From: Bacteroidota bacterium
GTDB lineage: Bacteria > Bacteroidota > Ignavibacteria > Ignavibacteriales > Ignavibacteriaceae
NCBI GenBank assembly: GCA_021824145.1
Contig: JAKALM010000001.1
Coordinates: 310,001-374,000, forward strand
Length of the DNA stretch: 64,000 nucleotides
Direction: 5' to 3'
The notes beneath the pieces were generated by a model. The model ran no database searches, was not told the DNA's origin, and was given only the letters and a program-made list of their open reading frames with translations. Below, piece after piece: positions 34,597 to 42,333 of the stretch. Numbering within the stretch: the first letter of the stretch is position 1; every line of letters begins with the position of its first letter. Made by a program: the position numbers and the translations under genes.

Positions 34597-36603
34597 ATGA
34601 GAGAGTATTTTGAAATTTTAGAAGAGAAAAATGTAATAAAGTTCCTTTTTAATATTTGGAGATTTTCATTTTTCTATATGATGCTGGCATTTTCTGCTTC
34701 TGCATATGCACAGGATAATAGTGATTGTTTAGGGTGCCATGAAGACAAGACATTAAAAGGCACTAAGAACGGAAAAGAAATTTCTGTATATGTAGATTCA
34801 AAGAAATTAGCTGCCTCAGTTCATGCCGGTAATAAATGTATTGACTGCCATGTTGATTTAAAAAACTCTGACTTCCCGCATAAAGAAAATGTTGATAGAG
34901 CAAAATGTACAAACTGTCATAAAGAAGAAAACCAAGATTACGCAATAAGCCTTCATGGAACTTCTGCTGCGAAGGGTGATAAATTAGCTCCAGTTTGTCA
35001 AACATGTCATGGCTCTCATGAAATTCTACCAGTTAAAAATCCAAAGTCTGCGGTAGCACCTTTAAATATTCCATATGTTTGCGGAAGCTGCCATCGCGAA
35101 GGATCACCTGTACAAGTGCAAAGACATATTCCTCAATCAAACATATTAGAAAATTATACAGAAAGTATTCATGGCGAAGCATTGCTAAAAAAAGGACTTG
35201 TTGTTGTTGCAACTTGCGCTTCATGTCATACTCCACACAGAGTATTGCCGCACACAGATCCTCGCTCATCAATTTCAAGAAAAAATATAGCTGCAACTTG
35301 TACTCAATGCCATGCTGGTATAGAAAACGTTCACAGAAAAATTATTCGCGGAGAACTTTGGGAGAAAGAAGCAAATGTTCTGCCTGCTTGCGTTGATTGC
35401 CATCAGCCGCATAAAATTAGAAACGTTTATTATGAGCAAGGTATGGCTGATCAAGATTGTTTAAGATGCCATAGCAAGCCAAATTTGAAATCGGCTAGTG
35501 GGAAATCAATGTTTGTCGATTATTCAAAACTTGCCGGATCAATGCATCAAAAAGTTGCATGCAGCCAATGCCATACACAAGTAAATCCATCTCATCTAAG
35601 ACCATGTGAAGGAATTACAGATACTGTTGATTGTACAGCTTGCCATGCTGAAATTGGAGATGAATATAAATCGAGTATACACGGTCAATTGTATGCAAAG
35701 AATAATTCTAATGCACCATTCTGTACTGATTGTCATGGTTCTCACCATGTTTTAGGGAAAAAAGATCCGAAGTCACCAACATTTGCTATAAATGTTCCTT
35801 ACCTTTGCGCTAAATGTCATCGTGAAGGTCAAAAAGCAGCTGTTAGATACACCGGTACCGAACATAATATTGTTGAAAAGTACACAGAAAGTATTCACGG
35901 AAAAGGATTATTGAAAAGCGGCATGACAATAACTGCAACCTGTGCAGACTGCCATACTGCACATCATGAATTACCGCATACAGATCCCGCATCAAGTGTA
36001 AATAGAAAAAATGTAAGTTCAACTTGCGGGCAGTGTCATTATGGAATTCAAGAACAGTTTGATAAAAGCGTTCATTCTCCACTTGTAACAAAAACTGATA
36101 AAGAACTGCCATCATGTAACGATTGCCATACTGCGCATACAATTCGCAGAACAGATCAAGATACATTTAAGCTTACAATAATGAATCAATGCGGCAGATG
36201 CCATGCAGAAATTGCAAAAACATATTTCGATACATATCACGGTAAAGTATCGCAGCTAGGTTATACTAAAACAGCTAAATGTTATGATTGCCATGGTGCC
36301 CATGATATTTTAAAAGTAACAGATCCAAATTCTCATTTAAGTTACCAGAATGTTGTTAAAACTTGTCAAAAGTGCCACGCTGGCGCAAATAGACAATTTG
36401 CAGGTTATTTTACTCATGCTACTCATCATGATCCTAATAAATATCCATGGCTTTATTGGACATTTGCAGGAATGACTGCACTTTTGATTGGAACATTTTT
36501 GTTGGCAGGAATTCATACTTTATTATGGCTGCCTCGTTCTATAAAATATAGAAAAGAACTAAAGGAAAAATTATCTCATAATAATGAAGAAGAAATCGAA
36601 TAA
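34597..36603 (+). CDS. 19-haem cytochrome c with C-terminal membrane anchor
   Basis: This protein of about 668 residues has an N-terminal signal or anchor (hydrophobic about 18-40, ending AYAQ). It carries 19 CxxCH motifs and a C-terminal transmembrane helix (MTALLIGTFLLAGIHTLLWL) with a basic cytoplasmic tail. The haem region contains an internal duplication: residues near 158-250 (PYVCGSCHRE, ENYTESIHGEALLKKG, LPHTDPRSS) recur about 243 residues later (PYLCAKCHRE, EKYTESIHGKGLLKSG, LPHTDPASS). ATG 34597 is used; a TTG precedes it directly. The b-type subunit follows after 18 bp, so the two probably make one complex equivalent to the fusion encoded upstream. Confidence 0.9.
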   Translation: MREYFEILEEKNVIKFLFNIWRFSFFYMMLAFSASAYAQDNSDCLGCHEDKTLKGTKNGKEISVYVDSKKLAASVHAGNKCIDCHVDLKNSDFPHKENVDRAKCTNCHKEENQDYAISLHGTSAAKGDKLAPVCQTCHGSHEILPVKNPKSAVAPLNIPYVCGSCHREGSPVQVQRHIPQSNILENYTESIHGEALLKKGLVVVATCASCHTPHRVLPHTDPRSSISRKNIAATCTQCHAGIENVHRKIIRGELWEKEANVLPACVDCHQPHKIRNVYYEQGMADQDCLRCHSKPNLKSASGKSMFVDYSKLAGSMHQKVACSQCHTQVNPSHLRPCEGITDTVDCTACHAEIGDEYKSSIHGQLYAKNNSNAPFCTDCHGSHHVLGKKDPKSPTFAINVPYLCAKCHREGQKAAVRYTGTEHNIVEKYTESIHGKGLLKSGMTITATCADCHTAHHELPHTDPASSVNRKNVSSTCGQCHYGIQEQFDKSVHSPLVTKTDKELPSCNDCHTAHTIRRTDQDTFKLTIMNQCGRCHAEIAKTYFDTYHGKVSQLGYTKTAKCYDCHGAHDILKVTDPNSHLSYQNVVKTCQKCHAGANRQFAGYFTHATHHDPNKYPWLYWTFAGMTALLIGTFLLAGIHTLLWLPRSIKYRKELKEKLSHNNEEEIE

Positions 36604-36621
36604 TAAAAGGTGAGTTAGTTA

Positions 36622-37515
36622 ATGGACAATAATTTTGAAAATATTGTTGAAGATATAAAACCAATTGAGGTTCAGCAGGTTAAGCGTCCAAAACTTCAGT
36701 TTCAAAGATTTACAAGACTAAATCGTGTGCTTCATATTTTGATGATAGTTAGTTTTATTAGTTTAGCACTAACTGGTATGACTTTGAAATTCTCATACAC
36801 TGGTTGGGCTGTAATTCTTTCACATCTTCTTGGTGGCTTTGAATCTGCTGGATATATCCATCGTTTTTTTGCTCTTGTTATGGTAAGCATTTTTGTTACA
36901 CACATAATAGATTTAACAAAAATGAAAAAGAGAGAAAATAAATCTTGGATAAAACTGATCTTTGATCCAGGCAGTATGATGTTTAATAAAAAAGATTTAA
37001 AAGATATTTTGGGAACTTTAAAGTGGTTTATCGGTGTTGGTGAAAGGCCGGAATACGGCCGTTGGACATATTGGGAAAAGTTCGATTACTTTGCAGTATT
37101 TTGGGGGATATTTGTTATTGGTTCTACAGGAATAACATTATGGTTCCCAGAACTTTTAACAAGAATATTACCAGGTTGGGCAATTAATGTGGCTACTATT
37201 ATTCATAGCGATGAAGCGCTTTTAGCAACTGGTTTTATTTTTACTGTTCACTTTTTTAATACACATCTTCGCCCGGAGAAATTCCCGATGGATATTGTAA
37301 TCTTTTCTGGAAGAATTCCCCTCGAAGAATTTAAAATTGACAGGCCAACAGAATATAAAGAACTTGTTGAAAAAGGTGAGCTTGAAAATTATTTAGTAGA
37401 GCCCTATCCGCAAATTGTAATTCGAGCAATTAAAGTTTTTGGTTGGATTGCATTATCCATGGGTTTCAGCATAATAGTATGGATTATTTATGCAATGATC
37501 TTTGCTTACAGATAG
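36622..37515 (+). CDS. b-type cytochrome membrane subunit (b561/FdnI-like)
   Basis: This 297-residue integral membrane protein has four main helices plus a C-terminal helix. Haem-ligand candidates are in LNRVLHILMIVSF, GYIHRFFALVMV and FVTHIIDL, and in ATIIHSDEALLATGFIFTVH. It aligns in motif order with the membrane half of the 13-haem fusion protein (for example TYWEKFDYFAVFWG against SYVEKAEYWALIWG, and LRPEKFPMD against FNPEIYPMN). It is therefore the unfused version of the same quinone-reactive module. It follows the 19-haem cytochrome by 18 bp, with AAGGTGAG as ribosome site. No c-type haem motif is present. Confidence 0.88.
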   Translation: MDNNFENIVEDIKPIEVQQVKRPKLQFQRFTRLNRVLHILMIVSFISLALTGMTLKFSYTGWAVILSHLLGGFESAGYIHRFFALVMVSIFVTHIIDLTKMKKRENKSWIKLIFDPGSMMFNKKDLKDILGTLKWFIGVGERPEYGRWTYWEKFDYFAVFWGIFVIGSTGITLWFPELLTRILPGWAINVATIIHSDEALLATGFIFTVHFFNTHLRPEKFPMDIVIFSGRIPLEEFKIDRPTEYKELVEKGELENYLVEPYPQIVIRAIKVFGWIALSMGFSIIVWIIYAMIFAYR

Positions 37516-37564
37516 AAATAAGAATTGAAGAAAAATTAAAAATAGAAAGTAGAGTGTTTTTTAA

Positions 37565-39058
37565 ATGAGAAAATGGCTACCGTCATCGTTTTATAATACT
37601 ATTACGATTGCAGGGGCGGCAATTGCAGCAATTAGCTTTGGACTTATTCTTTTCTTGATACTTCTAGAAACTTTGGCTGCAGAACAAAAACCATACATGG
37701 GAATAATTGCATTTGTAATTCTTCCTGCGTTTTTAATTGTTGGATTAATTTTAGTTGCTTTTGGTATTTTTCGCGAACACCGAAGAGATTTAAAGGGCAA
37801 ACATAGAGATCATATTCTTCCAAGAATTGACTTAAACGATCCAAAGCATAGAAGAGCATTTACTATTTTTTCAATTGGAACAATTCTTCTTCTTATGTTT
37901 TCAGCTTTTGGAAGTTATAAAGCTTATGAATATACTGATTCAGATCAGTTTTGCGGAACGATTTGTCATAAAGTAATGACGCCAGAATATACAGCTTATC
38001 AAAATTCTCCACATGCAAGAGTAGGCTGCGTTAAATGCCATATCGGTTCTGGTGCCGATTGGTACGTTCGTTCAAAAATTTCTGGGGCTTACCAAATTTA
38101 TTCTGTCTTATTCAATAAGTATTCTAGGCCGATTGAAACTCCAATTACAAATTTGCGCCCTGCAAGGGAAACCTGCGAACAATGTCATTGGCCAAAAGTT
38201 TTTTATAGCAAGATGGAAAAAGTAAAAAATTATTATTTGTCCGACGAAGATAATTCTAAGATGTCACTAACACTTTCAATTAATATAGGAGGGGGAAATG
38301 AAGAATCAGGGGTTACAACTGGAATACATTGGCATATGAACATTGCAAATGATATCTCTTATATTGCAACAGACCGTGCCAGACAAGTTATTCCTTGGGT
38401 GAAAATAAAATCATTAGATGGAAAAGAAACTGTATACAAAAGCACTGATGTCAAAATTCCTAATAGTTTAATCAATGATAAAAATATTAGAAAAATGGAC
38501 TGTATTGACTGCCATAATAGACCTACACATATTTACCATCCTCCAGCCTCATCTGTTAACGATGCAATGGCGGCAAATTTAATTGACCCTCAATTGCCTT
38601 ATGTTAAAAGCATTTCTGTTGATGCACTCGAAGCAGGTTATACAAAAAAAGATATAGCTTTAGACAGCATAAAAACAAAAATAGAGGAGTTTTATAACCT
38701 GAATTATCCAAACACTGCCTCAAAAATGAAAGATAAAATAGAACAAGCGATTCAAGAAGTACAAAAAATATATGCGCGGAATTATTTCCCTGAGATGAAT
38801 GTAAGTTGGAAAAAATTTCCTAACAACATCGGCCATTTATATTCACCTGGGTGTTTCCGCTGCCACGATGGAAAACACGTTAGCAGTGACGGTAAAGTAA
38901 TCTCAAAAGATTGCAATATCTGTCATACAATTTTCTCTGAACAATTTGGAAATGAAAAGCCGGAAGTATCATTAACTGGCGTTAAATATCGTCATCCAAT
39001 AAATATCGGAGATTCCTGGAAGGAGATGAATTGTAGCGATTGTCATAGTAAAAATTAA
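37565..39058 (+). CDS. NapC/NirT-type heptahaem cytochrome c, ImcH-like
   Basis: This 497-residue protein has three hydrophobic segments (about 12-36, 42-66 and 98-118). A periplasmic domain follows with one CxxxCH site (CGTICHKVM) and six CxxCH sites (CVKCH, CEQCHWP, CIDCH, CFRCH, CNICH, CSDCH), seven in total. NapC/NirT proteins take electrons from quinol and pass them to periplasmic partners. Seven haems with N-terminal helices matches ImcH of Geobacter, needed there for high-potential extracellular acceptors; this comparison is from memory of the architecture. It lies between the b-type subunit gene and the Rieske gene in the same operon. Confidence 0.87.
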   Translation: MRKWLPSSFYNTITIAGAAIAAISFGLILFLILLETLAAEQKPYMGIIAFVILPAFLIVGLILVAFGIFREHRRDLKGKHRDHILPRIDLNDPKHRRAFTIFSIGTILLLMFSAFGSYKAYEYTDSDQFCGTICHKVMTPEYTAYQNSPHARVGCVKCHIGSGADWYVRSKISGAYQIYSVLFNKYSRPIETPITNLRPARETCEQCHWPKVFYSKMEKVKNYYLSDEDNSKMSLTLSINIGGGNEESGVTTGIHWHMNIANDISYIATDRARQVIPWVKIKSLDGKETVYKSTDVKIPNSLINDKNIRKMDCIDCHNRPTHIYHPPASSVNDAMAANLIDPQLPYVKSISVDALEAGYTKKDIALDSIKTKIEEFYNLNYPNTASKMKDKIEQAIQEVQKIYARNYFPEMNVSWKKFPNNIGHLYSPGCFRCHDGKHVSSDGKVISKDCNICHTIFSEQFGNEKPEVSLTGVKYRHPINIGDSWKEMNCSDCHSKN

Positions 39059-39190
39059 TTCGGTTGCAATAACTACATTTCAACTTAATTAGTCTGTTCA
39101 ATAGACAAGTTGGATATTTAGCACGTACTCTTATTCCTGGTCAGATGAATTACGGCTCATTGGAATTTACTTAACAAAAGGTGAAGTAAT
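39059..39190. other. 132-bp gap inside the cytochrome operon
   Basis: This is the longest gap in the operon. It contains no hairpin strong enough to call and no credible ORF. It may hold an internal promoter separating the first four genes from the Rieske/cytochrome b/11-haem trio, or simply be a spacer. Confidence 0.35.
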
Positions 39191-39646
39191 ATGGACAATG
39201 TTCAAAATCAGCCGGTTCAAAAAAGCAGACGGGATTTCTTGAAATACCTATTAAATTTAGGTATTGTAGGATTCGCTGCTTCAATTTTCTATCCTCTAAT
39301 TGCCTACCTTAAACCTCCTAAACAAAATGAAGTTGTAGTTACAAGTGTAAGCGCTGGCAAACTAAGCGCATTTGAAAAAGACAGCGGAAAAATTATTCGC
39401 TTCGGCAGTAAACCAGTTATTGTTATTCGTACTGCAAGCGGTGATGTTCGCGCCTTTTCTGCAATTTGTACTCACCTTGGATGCACTGTTCAATTTCGTA
39501 AAGACCTTGGGACAATCTGGTGTGCATGTCATAATGGAAAATACGATTTGAATGGAAAAAATATCTCAGGCCCTCCGCCTCGTCCTTTAGACGTTTACAA
39601 AGCTATAATTAAAGGCGATGAAATAATAATTTCAAAAATGACGTGA
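39191..39646 (+). CDS. Rieske 2Fe-2S protein of a bc-type complex
   Basis: This 151-residue protein has the Rieske cluster motifs CTHLGC and CACHNGKYD, each giving one Cys and one His ligand, plus the disulfide cysteines. The N-terminus has a twin-arginine-like KSRRDFLKYL followed by a hydrophobic helix (GIVGFAASIFYPLIAYL), which matches Tat-dependent, membrane-anchored Rieske proteins. The Pro-rich loop SGPPPRPLD follows the cluster as expected. It accepts electrons from quinol at the Qo site of the cytochrome b encoded 7 bp downstream. The RBS is AAGGTGA. Confidence 0.95.
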   Translation: MDNVQNQPVQKSRRDFLKYLLNLGIVGFAASIFYPLIAYLKPPKQNEVVVTSVSAGKLSAFEKDSGKIIRFGSKPVIVIRTASGDVRAFSAICTHLGCTVQFRKDLGTIWCACHNGKYDLNGKNISGPPPRPLDVYKAIIKGDEIIISKMT

Positions 39647-39653
39647 GGCAGAA

Positions 39654-40733
39654 ATGAAAAATATTTTTACTAAAATTTATAATTGGGTTGACGAGCGGGT
39701 TAAGCTTGAAGACTTAGTTAAGTTCATGGGGAAAAAGTATGTGCCGGTTCATCGACATTCCATCTGGTATTATTTTGGCGGAGTGTCACTTTTCTTTTTC
39801 ATCATTCAAGTAACAACCGGAATTCTTCTTCTTTTTTATTATAAAGGAAGTTCTGATCTTGCTTTTGAAAGTGTTCAATTTATAATGTCAAAAGTCCAAT
39901 TTGGTTGGTTGGTAAGATCAATTCATGCATGGGCAGCAAATCTTTTTATACTTTCAGCATTCATTCACATGTTTAGTGTTTATTTTGAAAAAGCATACAG
40001 AAAACCTAGGGAAATAACCTGGGTAACTGGTATGCTGATGTTTTTTATGTGTCTTGGTTTTGGTTTCAGCGGATATCTTTTACCTTGGAATACCCTCTCA
40101 TTTTTTGCAACAAAAGTAGGAACTGATATCGCCGGCGCAGTGCCAATTATTGGTGAACCTCTTAGAACTTTTATTCGCGGCGGCGATGATGTCTCTGGTG
40201 CAACACTTTCAAGATTATTTGGATTTCATGTTGCTTTGTTCCCTGGAATTTTTACTATTCTTCTTGCAATACATTTAATATTGATTCAAAGGCAAGGAAT
40301 TAGCGAGCCGATGCACTTTGAAGAACAACATTCATCAGAAAAAAAGACAATGCCTTTTTTTCCTAATTTTCTTTTACGTGATCTTTTACTATGGCTTATT
40401 GTTTTAAATGTTCTTGCAATACTTGCGGTATTTTTTCCGGCAGATCTTGGAGTGAAAGCCGATCCTTTTTCATCTGCACCAGCGGGAATAAAACCCGAAT
40501 GGTATTTTTTATTCATGTTTCAAAGTCTTAAATATTTCCCCTCACATATTTTATTTGCAGAAGGCGAAGTTGTTGGCATTTTATTATTTGGAGCAGCTGG
40601 CTTATTATGGCTGCTTATTCCTTTTTGGGATAGAAAAAGTTCAAGAGGTGAGCAAAATAGATTTGTAAATTATCTAGGAATCTTTGCTGTTATATTTATT
40701 ATTATCTTAACAATCTTGGGGTGGCGGTCATGA
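39654..40733 (+). CDS. cytochrome b (b6-type core with subunit IV region)
   Basis: This 359-residue protein combines the cytochrome b6 and subunit IV parts of a bc-type complex. Haem b ligands are in SIHAWAANLFILSAFIH (His pair 14 apart) and FHVALFPGIFTILLAIH (His pair 15 apart, the b6-type spacing). The Qo-site PEWY motif is in KPEWYFLFMFQS. After it come about two or three helices, so there are about seven or eight in all, fewer than mitochondrial cytochrome b. No cytochrome c1 or f gene is present; the adjacent 11-haem cytochrome probably takes that role. It overlaps that gene by 4 bp. Confidence 0.95.
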   Translation: MKNIFTKIYNWVDERVKLEDLVKFMGKKYVPVHRHSIWYYFGGVSLFFFIIQVTTGILLLFYYKGSSDLAFESVQFIMSKVQFGWLVRSIHAWAANLFILSAFIHMFSVYFEKAYRKPREITWVTGMLMFFMCLGFGFSGYLLPWNTLSFFATKVGTDIAGAVPIIGEPLRTFIRGGDDVSGATLSRLFGFHVALFPGIFTILLAIHLILIQRQGISEPMHFEEQHSSEKKTMPFFPNFLLRDLLLWLIVLNVLAILAVFFPADLGVKADPFSSAPAGIKPEWYFLFMFQSLKYFPSHILFAEGEVVGILLFGAAGLLWLLIPFWDRKSSRGEQNRFVNYLGIFAVIFIIILTILGWRS

Positions 40734-42202
40734 ATAAAATAATTTTATCTGTTATGCTTTTGATTTCCAGTTTTATGCTTGCTGCCCAAGACAAAGGAAA
40801 AAAGGTTGTGGATCAATGCTACGTTTGTCATGAATCTTTAGGTAGTGATGAAGCGACATTGTTTAAGAAAGATATTCATTTTCAAAAAGGAATTTCTTGC
40901 GCTGATTGTCATGGAGGTGATAGACAATCAGATGATATGGATAAAGCGATGAGCAAGGAAGCTGGATATAAAGGAGTTCCAAAAGGAAACGAAATTACTC
41001 AAGCTTGCATAAGATGTCATGCAAGTAGTGAAATGATGAAGAAATACGGTTCAAAAATTCCAACAAATCAATTTGAACTGTTAAAAGGAAGTGTTCATGG
41101 AAAACTTGCAATAGACGGAGCTGAAAGAATTGTTCAATGTATAACTTGCCATAATGCTCATGGAATTGTTGAAGTTACAAATCCTAATTCTCCAGTTTAT
41201 CCAACTAATGTTCCGAAAACTTGTGGAAAGTGCCATGACAATCCAGTTTATATGCGATCTTATAATCCTTCTTTGCCGGTAGATCAATTGCAGAAATATA
41301 GAACAAGTGTGCATGGAATGCGTAATGCAAAGGGAGATCCTAAACCAGCAGAATGTGCAAGCTGCCATGGAAGCCACGATATAAAAAATGTAAAAGATGT
41401 AAGATCAAAAGTATATCCAACAAATATTCCCGAGACATGTTCAAAGTGTCATAGCGATCCTCAATACATGAAAGAATATAAAATTCCTACAAATCAATAT
41501 GCATTATACAAAAAAAGTGTGCATGGAGTTGCGCTTTTTGAGAAGCATGATTTAAGCGCGCCGGTATGCAATAGCTGTCATGGAAATCATGGTGCTACGC
41601 CTCCTGGAGTTGAATCTATTTCTGAGGTTTGTGGGACATGCCATGCCTTAAATGCGGAATTATTCTCTTCCAGCCCGCATAAAAAAGCATTTGATAAACA
41701 AAAACTTCCAGAGTGCGAAACATGCCATAGCAACCATGATATTGAAAAACCAACAAGTAAGTTTCTTGGTGTTACACCTGATGCAATTTGTTCAAAATGC
41801 CATAAACCAGATGATAAATCAAAAGGATATATGGTTGCTAAAGAAATGCGTTTAATGATTGACAGTTTGGCATCAACTGAAAAAATTGATTCTGCTCTAG
41901 TTGAGGAAGCTGAGCAAAAAGGTATGGAGATTAATGAAGCTAAATTCAAATTAAGAGATGCAACTCAAGCAAGTATGGAAGCTCGGACAATGGTGCATTC
42001 TTTTGATGAAGCAAAATTTAATGAAGTAGTTAATAAAGGACTGACTGTTACTTCTTCAGTTAAAGCAGACGCTTCTGCAGCAATACATGAATATTATTTT
42101 CGTAGAATCGGTTTAGGAATTTCAGTTGTAATAATTAGTTTTTTGGCATTAATGCTTTATCTATTTATTAGGAGAATTGAAAAAAAGAACGCTAATAATT
42201 AA
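40730..42202 (+). CDS. 11-haem cytochrome c with C-terminal membrane anchor
   Basis: The start is placed at ATG 40730, which overlaps the cytochrome b stop (ATGA); GTG at 40721 is the alternative. The protein of about 490 residues has a signal peptide ending MLAAQ. It has 11 CxxCH motifs (CYVCH, CADCH, CIRCH, CITCH, CGKCH, CASCH, CSKCH, CNSCH, CGTCH, CETCH, CSKCH), then a haem-free helical stretch (about 370-450) and a C-terminal transmembrane helix (ISVVIISFLALMLYLFI) with a basic tail. Repeated S-V-H-G sequences precede several haem sites, as in NrfB/MtrA-like chains. By position it replaces cytochrome c1 or f as acceptor from the Rieske protein. Confidence 0.92.
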   Translation: MNKIILSVMLLISSFMLAAQDKGKKVVDQCYVCHESLGSDEATLFKKDIHFQKGISCADCHGGDRQSDDMDKAMSKEAGYKGVPKGNEITQACIRCHASSEMMKKYGSKIPTNQFELLKGSVHGKLAIDGAERIVQCITCHNAHGIVEVTNPNSPVYPTNVPKTCGKCHDNPVYMRSYNPSLPVDQLQKYRTSVHGMRNAKGDPKPAECASCHGSHDIKNVKDVRSKVYPTNIPETCSKCHSDPQYMKEYKIPTNQYALYKKSVHGVALFEKHDLSAPVCNSCHGNHGATPPGVESISEVCGTCHALNAELFSSSPHKKAFDKQKLPECETCHSNHDIEKPTSKFLGVTPDAICSKCHKPDDKSKGYMVAKEMRLMIDSLASTEKIDSALVEEAEQKGMEINEAKFKLRDATQASMEARTMVHSFDEAKFNEVVNKGLTVTSSVKADASAAIHEYYFRRIGLGISVVIISFLALMLYLFIRRIEKKNANN

Positions 42203-42256
42203 AGTATATAGACTTGTATTAGCATATGTTTTTTAATTCTAAAAGTGTAAAACAAA

Positions 42257-42290
42257 CTTCTGCTGAGCTAATTAAAGAGCTCAGCAGAAG
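42257..42290. terminator. 13-bp perfect hairpin after the cytochrome operon
   Basis: CTTCTGCTGAGCT (42257-42269) pairs perfectly with AGCTCAGCAGAAG (42278-42290), with an 8-nt loop. It ends the operon or separates it from the next gene. The downstream side is A-rich, not T-rich, so plus-strand termination may not be purely intrinsic. Confidence 0.7.
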
Positions 42291-42333
42291 AATTAATAAA
42301 TGGTAGATAAATAACTAAAAGATGAGGTAAGTT

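Noticed and set aside
37565-39058. nitrate or nitrite reductase electron donor (NapC/NrfH) as a specific call
   Set aside because: No napA or nrfA gene is in the window, and seven haems exceed the usual four of NapC/NrfH. An ImcH-like description fits better.
41587-41949. 120-codon minus-strand frame in the 11-haem cytochrome gene
   Set aside because: Cysteine- and histidine-rich codons on the coding strand leave the antisense open by composition. There is no independent evidence.
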